From NCBI GenBank assembly GCA_001767455.1, contig MELC01000052.1, positions 1-55,042 on the forward strand: 55,042 bases of DNA. Reading direction: 5' to 3'. Within the stretch, counting starts at the first letter, position 1. Every line of letters begins with the position of its first letter. Source of the stretch: Acidobacteria bacterium RIFCSPLOWO2_12_FULL_66_21 (GTDB taxonomy: Bacteria; Acidobacteriota; Vicinamibacteria; Vicinamibacterales; 2-12-FULL-66-21). A model generated the notes under the pieces. That model saw only the letters and a list, made by a program, of their open reading frames with translations, did no database searches and had not been told where the DNA came from. The translations under genes and the position numbers were made by a program. Below, piece after piece: positions 26,213 to 34,511 of the stretch.

Positions 26213-27700
26213 GTGCCCACTGAGCCCGTTCCGCCCCCGTCGGCCGCGCAGGCTGCCACTGGCTCGCCGGCCGACATGACGCCGGCGGCCCCGGCCGTCG
26301 TCACCGCTCCCACGCCAACCCGGCGCCGCGCGTTCGATCGGTCCATCGTCGAAGGACCGATCGCGTCGGCCGTCTGGAAGATCGCGTGGCCCACGGTGTT
26401 GCAGAACGCGATTGGCGGGCTGCAGGGCATCATCGACCATGTGATGGTCGGCCACTACGTCGGCTTCACCGGCAACGCGGCCATCGGCGTCAGCTGGCAG
26501 ATCTTCCTCGTCGTCATCGTGTTCATCAGCTCGCTGTTCACCGGCATGGGTGTGCTGGTGGCGCGCTACACGGGCGCGAACGATCACGACAAGGTCAATC
26601 GTACGGTCTACCAGGCCTTCCTCACGTCGCTCGTCCTCGCCGTCGGCATCCTCGCGCCGCTCGGCTACTTCCTCTCGCCGCGGCTGCTCGACATCGTCCA
26701 TGCCACGCCGGCCGTGCATGCGCAGGCGCTGCCGTACTTGCGGACGATGTTCCTGTTCAGCATCGGCCTGCTGATGTTCTTCATGCTCGGGGGGGCGCTT
26801 CGGTCCGCGGGCGATCCACGCACGCCGCTGCGGCTCGGCGTCGCGATCACCTTCCTGAATATCGGCCTCAATATCGTGTTCATCCGCGGCCTGGGCCCCA
26901 TCCCGTCGTTCGGCACGCAAGGGGCCGCAATCGGCACCGTCATCGCGACCGGCGCGGTCTCGGCGTATGCGATCTGGATGATGTTCGCGGGCAAGCTCGT
27001 CGTGCATTTCCCGCGCTCGATGTCGCTGAAGCCGGACTGGAAGATCATCCGGGCGTTGTTTCGCTTCGGCCTTCCGGCGGGTGTGCAGGGCGTCGCCATG
27101 AACGTGGCGGGCGTGATGATGCTGCGGTTCATGGGGTCGTTGAAGCACAGCGCCGAGGCACAGGCGGCGTATGCCGTCGGCTACTCGGAGCTGTTCTCGC
27201 TGATCACGTGGACCTCGGTGGGATTGATGGGGGCGGCCGCGGCGGTGGCGGGGCAGAACCTCGGGGCGCACCATCCGGACCGGAGCGCGCGAGCCGTGCA
27301 TCTCGCCGCCCGGATGGGGCTGGGCGTGGCGGCGAGCGTCGGCGCGATGTTCCTCTTGATCCCAGAGCAGCTCATGGGGATCTTCGGACTGAACGATCCG
27401 ATCGTTGTCGATCTGGGCCGGCAGCTCCTCCGGTTCCTCAGCGTGTCGGGGCTGTTCATAACAGTTGCGCTGACCTACACGGGCGGATTGCAGGGAACCG
27501 GAGACACCAGAAGTCCCCTTTACATCACCCTTGTCTCGCAGGTCGCGGTGCCGCTGGGCCTGTGTTTCTTCCTGCAGCAGCGCGGCACGCTGGATTCGAC
27601 CGGCGTCTGGACCGCCATTCTGCTCGGCCACTTCACGCGCTGCGTGTTGACCGTGGCCCGTTTCCACCAGGGGAAGTGGCGCGCGATCACCGTTGACTGA
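26213..27700 (+). CDS. MATE family efflux transporter
   Basis: The 495-residue protein has about 12 hydrophobic segments in two related halves. MATE features are WPTVLQNAIGGLQGIIDHVMVG in helix 1, AIGVSWQIFL, the GGALRSAGDPRTPLR motif after helix 6 and its C-terminal counterpart GGLQGTGDTRSPLY. It should export cationic compounds using Na+ or H+ gradients at the inner membrane. The N-terminal 40 residues are Pro/Ala-rich and probably cytoplasmic. The start is GTG at 26213 or, leaving out the Pro-rich part, ATG at 26275. It stands 33 bases after the VOC gene and may be co-transcribed. Confidence 0.93.
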   Translation: MPTEPVPPPSAAQAATGSPADMTPAAPAVVTAPTPTRRRAFDRSIVEGPIASAVWKIAWPTVLQNAIGGLQGIIDHVMVGHYVGFTGNAAIGVSWQIFLVVIVFISSLFTGMGVLVARYTGANDHDKVNRTVYQAFLTSLVLAVGILAPLGYFLSPRLLDIVHATPAVHAQALPYLRTMFLFSIGLLMFFMLGGALRSAGDPRTPLRLGVAITFLNIGLNIVFIRGLGPIPSFGTQGAAIGTVIATGAVSAYAIWMMFAGKLVVHFPRSMSLKPDWKIIRALFRFGLPAGVQGVAMNVAGVMMLRFMGSLKHSAEAQAAYAVGYSELFSLITWTSVGLMGAAAAVAGQNLGAHHPDRSARAVHLAARMGLGVAASVGAMFLLIPEQLMGIFGLNDPIVVDLGRQLLRFLSVSGLFITVALTYTGGLQGTGDTRSPLYITLVSQVAVPLGLCFFLQQRGTLDSTGVWTAILLGHFTRCVLTVARFHQGKWRAITVD

Positions 27701-27744
27701 CGGCGGCAGCGATTCTGCATCAGGTCGGCGCGGAGGCTGAGCCG

Positions 27745-28462
27745 ATGAAATGGACGCCCGGGGATCGCAGCAACATCGAGGATCAGCGCGGCCGGTCGGG
27801 CTTGCGGATGGGGGCGCCGCTGGGGATTGGCGGGTTGCTCATCGTGCTGCTCCTCAGCTGGTTCACCGGTGTCGATTTCCTGTCCTTGCTCAGCGGCGGT
27901 GGAGCCGGCAGCGCGCCGCCGTCTGCAACCGTGGGGACGTCCGGCGTGGCGACGTCGCCGGAAGAGGAGCGCCTTGTCGACTTCGTCGATGCGGTCATGG
28001 ACGACACGCAAGCGACGTGGGAGCGCCTGCTGGGCGGTCGATATCAGAAGACGCGCGCCGTGCTGTTTCGCGACGGCATTCAGTCGGCCTGCGGCTTCGC
28101 GGAGTCGGCGAGCGGCCCCTTCTACTGTCCCGCGGACCACAAGGTCTACCTGGATCTCGGCTTCTTCGACGAGTTGCGCAACCGCTTCGGCGCGTCCGGC
28201 GAATTCGCGCAGGGCTACGTGCTCGCGCACGAAGTCGGTCATCACGTACAGGCCTTGACCGGCACGGATGACCAGGTCCGGCGGCTGCAGGCCACTCGAA
28301 GACAAGTCCGTGAACGGCGGCAAGTGGGACCTCGAAGGACAGCGCGAGCTCGAACAGGCGGACGCCGGCTACGACCAGCGACTGGGCGCGCGCGAGGACT
28401 ACCAGGCCGGCTATCGCGCCGGGTTCCGGCTCGGGTACCGTCAGGGGTTCGGTCCCCGGTAA
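27745..28462 (+). pseudogene. Truncated YpfJ-type zinc metallopeptidase fused out of frame to another gene's end
   Basis: From ATG 27745 the reading frame gives a good YpfJ/KPN_02809-type start: WTPGDRSNIEDQRG, one membrane helix, and the zinc motif VLAHEVGHHVQAL. The family's normal second half, with the downstream zinc ligand (ELQADC), is missing after VRRLQA at about 28291. From there coding sense continues in another frame (28299-28462): GGKWDLEGQRELEQAD...YQAGYRAGFRLGYRQGFG, resembling the C-terminus of a different acidobacterial protein. So a deletion appears to have joined two gene fragments and the product is probably non-functional. The first frame runs on, without stop, into the next gene. 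Confidence 0.75.
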
Positions 28463-28571
28463 GCGGGAGAACTCTCGGTTGGCCCCGAGCGCCGCGCGCA
28501 TACCGCCGATCGCCGATCGCCCGCCTACGCGCGACGCGCTACGGCGAGGCAGGCCTCTTCCACCCGTGGGG

Positions 28572-28577
28572 TAAGAT
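28572..28577 (+). promoter_or_regulatory. Candidate -10 box of the molybdenum hydroxylase operon
   Basis: TAAGAT lies seven bases before the ATG at 28585, again the near-leaderless arrangement seen upstream of several genes here. No convincing -35. Confidence 0.4.
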
Positions 28578-28584
28578 CGGCCGT

Positions 28585-30810
28585 ATGCCCGCCATCGGTC
28601 GATCGATTCCCCGCAAGGAAGGACGCGCGAAAGTCACCGGGCAAGCGCGGTACGTTGACGACCTCGTGCTGCCCGGCATGCTGCACGGAGCGACGGTCCG
28701 CAGTTCCGTCGTGAGGGGAACGATCCGGGACATCCGCTTTGCGCCCGGGCTCCCCTGGGATCAGTTCACGATCGTCACCGCCGCCGACATCCCCGGCAGG
28801 AACGTCGTCGCGCTCATCACCGACGACCAGCCGTATCTGGCGTCCGATCGCGTGAACCACGCGGAGGAGCCGGTCGTCCTGCTCGCGCACCCGGACCCGG
28901 TCATGCTGGAGGAAGGCCGGCGCGGCGTCACCATCGAGATCGACCCGCTGCCCGCGGTGAGCTCCATCGACGAATCGCTGGCGCGGCGGGAAATCATCTG
29001 GGGGACGGACAACATCTTCAAGTCTTACTCGGTCGCGAGCGGTGACGTTGAATCCGCGCTCGCCGCCGCGGATGTCGTTGTCGCCGGCGAGTACGAGACG
29101 GGCTCGCAGGAGCAGCTCTACATCGAGCCGAACGGGATGCTCGCGGTCGCACGGCCCGAAGACGGTGTGAGTGTCTGGGGCTCGATGCAGTGCCCGTATT
29201 ACGTTCACCGGGCGCTCGCGGGGCTGTTCGACCTGCCGTCGGAGAGAATCCGCGTCGTGCAGATGGAGACCGGCGGCGGATTCGGCGGCAAGGAGGAATA
29301 TCCGTCGATCATCGCGGGGCATGCCGCGCTGCTCGCGTGGAAATCCGGACGGCCGGTGAAGCTCGTGTACGACCGCGCTGAGGACATGGTCGCGACGACG
29401 AAGCGGCATCCCTCGCGCACCCGCCACCGGACCGGCGTCACCAGGGACGGTCGCCTCGTGGCGATGGACATCGACTTCGTGATCGACGGCGGGGCGTACT
29501 GCACGCTGTCGCCGGTCGTGCTCTCGCGCGGCACGATCCACGCGCCGGGGCCGTATTTCTGCCCGAACACCCGCATCCGCGGGGTGGCCGTCGCGACCAA
29601 CGTGCCGCCGCACGGCGCCTTTCGTGGTTTCGGCGCGCCCCAGAGCCTCTTCGCGCTCGAGCGGCACATGGATCGCGTGGCCGAGGCCGCGGGACTCGCG
29701 CCTGACGAATTCCGCCGCCGCAACTTCATCCAGACCGGACAGACGAGCGCGGTCGGCCAGGTGATGCGGGAGCCGATCGACATGAACGCGATCCTCGCCC
29801 GCGCGCTGAAGGAATCGGATTACCACGCGAAGAAGGTGGCCTGGGCCGCATCGAACGCGACGTCCACGATCAAGAAGGGGATCGGGTTCGCCGCCTTCAT
29901 GCACGGCGCCGGATTCACCGGCTCGGGTGAAGATCATCTGGCATCGGTTGTCGTCGTGGAGGCAACGCGCGAGGGTCGCGTGCGGGTGCTTGCCGCGAAC
30001 ACGGAAATCGGGCAGGGCACCAACACGATCTTCTCTCAGATTGCCGCTGACGCGCTCGGCATCAGCCCCGATGCGATCGATGTGGCGCAGCCGGATACGG
30101 CGTCGGTGCCAGACAGCGGTCCGACCGTGGCCTCGCGCACGTGCATGGTCGTCGGCAAGCTCGTGGAGACGGCCGCCGCCGGCGTCGCGGCATCGCTCAC
30201 GGGCGCGGGGCTGCTCCAGCCCGGCTATGCTCCGGCTGATTTTGCCACCGCGTGCGCCACCTATGTGGATCGGTTCGGCGCGCTCCGCGCCTCGGCGCAG
30301 TACCAGGCGACTCCCGGGATGAAGTGGGACGACGACCGGTACGTGGGGGACGCGTACGGCTCCTACGCGTGGGCGGTCTATGTGGCGGAGGTCAGCGTCG
30401 ACACGATCACGTACGAGGTGCACGTGGACGACTTCGTCGCCGTGCAGGAGGTGGGCAAGGTCATCAATCCCGTGCTCGCGACCGGTCAGATCGAAGGGGG
30501 CGTGGCTCAGGGCATCGGCTGGGCGCTCTACGAGCAGGTCTCCTGGCGTGACGGCCGGATGCAGAACGCGCAGATGACCAACTACATCATGCCCACCTCG
30601 ATGGACCTGCCGCCGATCCGCGTCTTGTTCGAGGAGGTGCCGTACGCGCGCGGTCCGGCGGGCGCGAAAGGCATCGGCGAGCTGCCGATGGATGGCGCGG
30701 CGCCCGCGATCGCGAATGCCGTTGCCCATGCGACGGGCGTCAACGTGACGGCGGTGCCGATCACGCCCGAACGCCTGATGGTGCTGATGGAGGAGGTGAC
30801 CGTTGGCTGA
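28585..30810 (+). CDS. Xanthine dehydrogenase-family molybdopterin subunit
   Basis: The 741-residue subunit begins with the aldehyde-oxidase/XDH 'a/b hammerhead' domain (PRKEGRAKVTGQARYVDDL). Cofactor motifs are GGGFGGKEE, AFRGFGAPQ and the catalytic Glu in AKGIGELPM. These identify the Mo-binding large subunit that hydroxylates xanthine, aldehydes or N-heterocycles. Order here is large subunit, 2Fe-2S, FAD. The Fe-S gene starts inside the end of this gene. The substrate cannot be assigned. I chose ATG 28585, which fits the family N-terminus; the open frame extends far upstream from the broken metallopeptidase gene, but that part is not homologous. Confidence 0.93.
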   Translation: MPAIGRSIPRKEGRAKVTGQARYVDDLVLPGMLHGATVRSSVVRGTIRDIRFAPGLPWDQFTIVTAADIPGRNVVALITDDQPYLASDRVNHAEEPVVLLAHPDPVMLEEGRRGVTIEIDPLPAVSSIDESLARREIIWGTDNIFKSYSVASGDVESALAAADVVVAGEYETGSQEQLYIEPNGMLAVARPEDGVSVWGSMQCPYYVHRALAGLFDLPSERIRVVQMETGGGFGGKEEYPSIIAGHAALLAWKSGRPVKLVYDRAEDMVATTKRHPSRTRHRTGVTRDGRLVAMDIDFVIDGGAYCTLSPVVLSRGTIHAPGPYFCPNTRIRGVAVATNVPPHGAFRGFGAPQSLFALERHMDRVAEAAGLAPDEFRRRNFIQTGQTSAVGQVMREPIDMNAILARALKESDYHAKKVAWAASNATSTIKKGIGFAAFMHGAGFTGSGEDHLASVVVVEATREGRVRVLAANTEIGQGTNTIFSQIAADALGISPDAIDVAQPDTASVPDSGPTVASRTCMVVGKLVETAAAGVAASLTGAGLLQPGYAPADFATACATYVDRFGALRASAQYQATPGMKWDDDRYVGDAYGSYAWAVYVAEVSVDTITYEVHVDDFVAVQEVGKVINPVLATGQIEGGVAQGIGWALYEQVSWRDGRMQNAQMTNYIMPTSMDLPPIRVLFEEVPYARGPAGAKGIGELPMDGAAPAIANAVAHATGVNVTAVPITPERLMVLMEEVTVG

Positions 30811-31282
30811 CCTCACGGTCACATGCCGGATCAATGGCCAGGCGGCGACCCTGCGCGGCCATTCCATGGCGCGGCTGCTCGACGTCCTGCGCCGCGACGC
30901 GCACCTGACAGGCACGAAGGAAGGCTGCGGAGAGGGGGAATGCGGCGCGTGTTCGGTTCTGCTCGACGGCCGGCTCGTGAACAGTTGCCTCGTGCCCCTC
31001 GTCCATGCGAACGGCGCCGAAATCGTCACGATAGAGGGCGTCGCGTCGGCCGATCGACTGCACGCGGTTCAGGAGGCGTTCGTCGCGTGCGGCGGCGCGC
31101 AGTGCGGCATCTGCACGCCCGGGATGGTGCTTGCCGCGGTGAGCCTTCTCGCGCGCACGCCGCGTCCAACCGAGGACGAGACTCGCGCGGCGCTGGCCGG
31201 CAATCTCTGCCGCTGCACCGGCTACATGCGCATCTTCGCCGCCGTCGTCGAGGCGTGCGGCAGGACCGCCGAGCCGTCATGA
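30803..31282 (+). CDS. Molybdenum hydroxylase 2Fe-2S subunit
   Basis: The 159-residue protein has both clusters of the family: GCGEGECGACSVLLDG with the plant-ferredoxin-type cysteines and NSC, then CGGAQCGICTPGM and GNLCRCTGY for the helical [2Fe-2S] domain. It passes electrons from the Mo subunit to FAD. The start is a TTG at 30803 after GGAGG, overlapping the large-subunit stop by eight bases; the next gene overlaps by ATGA, so all three are translationally coupled. Confidence 0.95.
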   Translation: MADLTVTCRINGQAATLRGHSMARLLDVLRRDAHLTGTKEGCGEGECGACSVLLDGRLVNSCLVPLVHANGAEIVTIEGVASADRLHAVQEAFVACGGAQCGICTPGMVLAAVSLLARTPRPTEDETRAALAGNLCRCTGYMRIFAAVVEACGRTAEPS

Positions 31283-32172
31283 GGGCGTTCCTGCCAGCCT
31301 ACGACCTCGAGGCGCCAGAGACGCTCGACGCGGCCCTGCGGCTGCTCTCCGGCGGAGATGGCGGGTGGAAACCATTCGCCGGAGGAACCGATCTCATGGT
31401 GCTGCTCGAGTCGGGCAAGCTCGCGCCGGGCCGTTACGTGAGCCTCTGGGACATCGAGGAATTGCGGGGCATCACCGTTTCAGAAGACGGCGTCGCGATC
31501 GGTGCGCTGACGACGTACTCCGACGTGCTGGCGCATCCGGTGCTGCGCGCGGATTTCCCGCTGGTCGTTCGCGCCGCCGCCGAGACGGGCGGCGTGGCGA
31601 CGCAAAACCGGGGGACGCTCGGCGGCAATATCGCCAATGCTTCGCCCGCGGCGGACACGCCCCCGGCGCTCCTTGTGTACGACGCCGAGCTCGATATCGT
31701 CTCGGTCCGCGGGACGCGGCGGGTGCCGTACGACGGATTTCACAAGGGCTACAAGGTCATGGACCTCGCGCCCGACGAGATCATCCGGCGCATCCGGCTG
31801 CCGTTCGCACGCCGCGGCTGGCGGCAGGCGTACCGCAAGGTCGGCACGCGCAGGGCGCAGGCCATTTCAAAAGTCTGCTTCGCGGCCGCCGCCGACGTGA
31901 GGGACGGGACACTTCACGACGCCAGGATCGCCTTTGGCAGCGTCGCGCCGACGGTGGTGCGGTGTCATGTCACGGAACATGCGCTGCGCGGACGCCGGAT
32001 CGATCCGGGCATCGCGGCCGTCGCCCGGCAGGCGCTCACGGCGGATATCGCGCCGATAGACGACGTGCGGTCGACGGCGCGGTATCGGATGCGGGTCGCA
32101 GGAAACCTGCTGGTCGATTTCTTGCTGAACGATGACAACTCCCAACGCCCAACTCCCAATTCCCAATCTTGA
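31279..32172 (+). CDS. Molybdenum hydroxylase FAD-binding subunit
   Basis: The 297-residue protein has the CO-dehydrogenase flavoprotein fold: [12 protein letters not shown] in the FAD pyrophosphate loop, [22 protein letters not shown] (in two pieces) at the second FAD site, and the C-terminal CO_deh_flav_C region [15 protein letters not shown]. It accepts electrons and passes them to NAD+ or a quinone pool. Its last ten residues ([11 protein letters not shown]-like) are encoded by the CAACTCC heptamer array, and the stop codon lies in the loop between the array arms. Confidence 0.93.
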   Translation: MRAFLPAYDLEAPETLDAALRLLSGGDGGWKPFAGGTDLMVLLESGKLAPGRYVSLWDIEELRGITVSEDGVAIGALTTYSDVLAHPVLRADFPLVVRAAAETGGVATQNRGTLGGNIANASPAADTPPALLVYDAELDIVSVRGTRRVPYDGFHKGYKVMDLAPDEIIRRIRLPFARRGWRQAYRKVGTRRAQAISKVCFAAAADVRDGTLHDARIAFGSVAPTVVRCHVTEHALRGRRIDPGIAAVARQALTADIAPIDDVRSTARYRMRVAGNLLVDFLLNDDNSQRPTPNSQS

Positions 32173-32217
32173 GTCTGGGAGTTGGGCGTGGGGAGTTGGG
32201 GGTTGGGCGTTGAGGGA
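32138..32217. repeat. Heptamer hairpin at the end of the FAD-subunit gene
   Basis: CAACTCC, CAACGCC, CAACTCC and CAATTCC units are followed, after a TCTTGAGTC loop, by complementary units (GGGAGTT, GGGCGTG, GGGAGTT). CAACGCCCAACTCCCA pairs with TGGGAGTTGGGCGTGG at 15 of 16 positions. The left arm is translated as the C-terminus of the FAD subunit. Confidence 0.92.
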
Positions 32218-32224
32218 GGACGGG

Positions 32225-32626
32225 ATGCAAACCGAGGCTTTTGAGGTCGTCAAGTCGGATGAGGAGTGGCGGCGGATCCTGACGCCGGAGCAATATCGCG
32301 TCCTCCGGCAGCACGGCACCGAGATGCCAGGGTCCTGCGCCTTGCTCCAGGAAAAACGGCGTGGCACGTTCACCTGCGCCGGATGCGGCGCGCCCCTCTT
32401 CCAGTCAGGGCCGAAGTTCGAGAGCGGCACCGGCTGGCCGAGCTTCTTCGCGCCGCTCGACGGTGCGGTCGCGGCCACGGTCGACCGGAGCCACTTCATG
32501 GAGCGCACCGAGGTGCACTGCCGCCGCTGCGGCGGGCATCTCGGACATGTCTTTCCGGACGGCCCGCCGCCGACCGGCCTGCGCTACTGCATCAACGGCG
32601 TGGCGCTGGCCTTCGAGCCAGAGTAG
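32225..32626 (+). CDS. msrB: Peptide-methionine (R)-S-oxide reductase
   Basis: A 133-residue MsrB. Structural zinc is held by C51, C54, C99 and C102 (CAGC and CRRC). [10 protein letters not shown] is the substrate-binding stretch, [17 protein letters not shown] is family-typical, and the catalytic Cys is C122 in RYCINGVAL (usual CINSAAL). It reduces methionine-R-sulfoxide in proteins. Start ATG 32225 follows GGGAGGA; an earlier start would translate the hairpin array. The stop codon TAG is part of a REP palindrome. MsrA lies 3.3 kb downstream on the same strand. Confidence 0.96.
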   Translation: MQTEAFEVVKSDEEWRRILTPEQYRVLRQHGTEMPGSCALLQEKRRGTFTCAGCGAPLFQSGPKFESGTGWPSFFAPLDGAVAATVDRSHFMERTEVHCRRCGGHLGHVFPDGPPPTGLRYCINGVALAFEPE

Positions 32627-32646
32627 CGCAGCCCTTTAGGGCTGCC
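32623..32646. repeat. REP-like palindrome overlapping the msrB stop codon
   Basis: GTAGC followed by GCAGCCCTTTAGGGCTGCC. The msrB stop TAG (32624-32626) is inside the element, so its insertion set the present C-terminus or landed exactly there. Confidence 0.85.
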
Positions 32647-32672
32647 AGCGGCCACGGCTCACGGCCGCGCTG

Positions 32673-33383
32673 TTACTTGCGCTGAACCATGGCGATGAGC
32701 TGGGCCAGATCGTGCCGGCTCCAGGCGCGGCTGGAGTAATTGATGGCCTGGTTGTCGGCGGACCTTTGCGCCTGCAGCGCCTGCAGCTTTCGCTCTTCCT
32801 CGCGGAGCTCTTCCATCTCGCGCGCCCTGGCGCGATCGAGGCCGCCGGCTTCGATGAACGTGACGATGGCATGCAGCTCCCCGACGTCGAGGAACGTCCC
32901 GTGCCCGCGGCACACGTCGACGACCGTTCCCGAGAGGCGGCCGAAGTTGACGCGGTTCATCAGTTTCTTGCAGCGCAGGCACGGCCGGTAGCGTACGGGA
33001 CCTGCCGGCGCGGTGCCGTGGCCCGTCCACCGGTGCAGCACCGCGGCCTGGGCCTCCCGATCGGCGCAGATGCGCTCGAAGTCCGCGGCATCGATCCAGA
33101 CGCCGTCGCAATCCGCGCACTCGAGCAGCGACGCCGTACCGAGACGCACGTGCAGGACGCGCCCTCGGCACGCCGGGCACGTCGCGATTTCACCGTCCCC
33201 CACCTCGGTCCGCTCCCGCGGGGCGCCGCACGACGGGCAGAAGCGCGCCGCGTCGAACAGCAGCGCGAAACATTTCGGACAACTGACCGTGGCGAGCCGT
33301 CCGCGGCAGTACACACACCGGCCGGTCCCCGGCTCCGCCGGGGCGCCGCAATGGGGGCAGCTCAATGAGCGGGCGTCTGGCAT
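32673..33383 (-). CDS. Multi-zinc-ribbon protein (TFIIB-type ribbons)
   Basis: The 236-residue protein carries successive CxxC pairs: CPHC and CVYC (9-27), CPKC and CPSC (about 35-52), CPAC with ECADCDGVWID, and CLRCKKLMNRVNFGRLSG with DVCRGHGTFLD. The last two pairs match the bacterial zf-TFIIB domain. The tail is a charged helix rich in Arg, Glu and Gln (AREMEELREEERKLQALQ), then a Trp-containing end. No enzyme motif. It is divergent from the SPFH gene, sharing the 33384-33461 promoter region, which suggests a common envelope-related role. Confidence 0.85.
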   Translation of the reverse strand: MPDARSLSCPHCGAPAEPGTGRCVYCRGRLATVSCPKCFALLFDAARFCPSCGAPRERTEVGDGEIATCPACRGRVLHVRLGTASLLECADCDGVWIDAADFERICADREAQAAVLHRWTGHGTAPAGPVRYRPCLRCKKLMNRVNFGRLSGTVVDVCRGHGTFLDVGELHAIVTFIEAGGLDRARAREMEELREEERKLQALQAQRSADNQAINYSSRAWSRHDLAQLIAMVQRK

Positions 33384-33394
33384 ATTGGATGACC

Positions 33395-33402
33395 TAGAAT
33401 AG
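33395..33402. promoter_or_regulatory. Overlapping divergent -10 boxes
   Basis: CTAGAATAG contains TAGAAT on the plus strand (33395-33400), toward the SPFH gene, and TATTCT on the minus strand (33397-33402), 13 bases before the zinc-ribbon gene start. Polymerase could bind one way or the other, not both. Confidence 0.45.
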
Positions 33403-33461
33403 CCCTGTGCGGCGTCGATACCTATAGCGAGGGGCCCTCAGGCCTGCCAGGAGCGTACACG

Positions 33462-34511
33462 ATGGGCATCATGGATTTCATCCGCGGAGAGCTGATCGAC
33501 GTCATCGAGTGGACCGACGACTCGCGAGACACGCTGTCCTACCGCTTTCCGGACGAAGACAAGGCCATCAAGAACGGGGCGCAGCTCATCGTGCGCGAAT
33601 CGCAGCGGGTGCAGTTCCTCTACCTGGGAGAATTCGGCGACACCTTCGGGCCGGGGAAGCACACGCTGACCACCGACAACATCCCCGTGCTGACGAGGCT
33701 GAAGTCGTGGAAGTACGGCTTCAATTCCCCCTTCAAGGCCGACGTGTACTACCTGAACACGCGGTTGTTCACCGGCAACAAGTGGGGGACGCCGAATCCC
33801 TTCATGCTTCGCGACGACGACCTCGGCATCGTCCGCGCGCGCGCGTTCGGGATCTACGACTTCAAGATCGTCAATCCGAAGCTGTTCCTGCGCGAGGTCG
33901 CGGGCTCCGACCAGAACTTCAGGGTCGATGAGTTCGCCGACACGATGCGCGCGCGGATTGTGAGCGTCTTCACCGACGCGCTGGCGTCGGCGAAGATTCC
34001 CGTGTTCGACGTCGCCAGCCGCTACGGCGAGCTGGGCGATGCGCTGCTGCCGCTCATCAACCCCGTGGTCTCGGCGAAGTACGGGATCGAGATCGCGAGC
34101 TTCGTTGTCGAGAACGTGTCGGTGCCGGCGGAGGTCGAGCAGGCCATCGACAAGCGATCGAGCATGGCGGCGATCGGGAACCTGAACGACTACGTGAAGC
34201 TCCAGATGGCGCAGGGAATGGAAAAGGGAGGCGGCTCGGGCGGAATGGCCACGGAGATGGCCGTGGGGCTGGCCATCGCGCAGCAGATCATGCAGCAGCA
34301 GGGGCTGCCCGGCGCGGCGGCGGGCGCGGCAGAGGTCGCGGGTCCCGCGGCGGCCGCGGAGCTGTTGTCGCCGGCTGACGTGGGGAAGGCGCTCGGGGTC
34401 GCGGAGAAGGACGTGATGGCGATCATCGCGTCGGGAGAACTGGCGGCGAAGAAGATCGGCGACTCGTACCGGGTCAAGCGAAGCGCCCTCGACGACTACC
34501 TCGCGAAGTGA
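33462..34511 (+). CDS. SPFH-domain protein (YdjI-like) with C-terminal HTH-like region
   Basis: The 349-residue protein matches the 'virion core/YdjI' branch of SPFH proteins: MGIMDFIRGELIDVIEW, NGAQLIVRESQRVQFLYLG and VFDVASRYGELGDALL. A Gly/Ala/Met-rich hinge follows (about 250-290). The last 50 residues (SPADVGKALGVAEKDVMAIIASGELAAKKIGDSYRVKRSALDDYLAK in pieces) look like a MerR/excisionase-type helix-turn-helix used as a protein module. B. subtilis YdjI is encoded with the PspA homologue YdjF and YdjG/H, in membrane-stress complexes. The next gene overlaps by GTGA. No PspA gene is in this window. Confidence 0.88.
   Translation: MGIMDFIRGELIDVIEWTDDSRDTLSYRFPDEDKAIKNGAQLIVRESQRVQFLYLGEFGDTFGPGKHTLTTDNIPVLTRLKSWKYGFNSPFKADVYYLNTRLFTGNKWGTPNPFMLRDDDLGIVRARAFGIYDFKIVNPKLFLREVAGSDQNFRVDEFADTMRARIVSVFTDALASAKIPVFDVASRYGELGDALLPLINPVVSAKYGIEIASFVVENVSVPAEVEQAIDKRSSMAAIGNLNDYVKLQMAQGMEKGGGSGGMATEMAVGLAIAQQIMQQQGLPGAAAGAAEVAGPAAAAELLSPADVGKALGVAEKDVMAIIASGELAAKKIGDSYRVKRSALDDYLAK

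Noticed and set aside
27745-30810. A single 1,021-residue metallopeptidase-molybdenum hydroxylase fusion
   Set aside because: The stretch between about 28291 and 28584 in this frame is Arg-rich non-homologous sequence, and the large subunit has a normal family N-terminus at 28585. The open frame is due to GC-rich codon bias.
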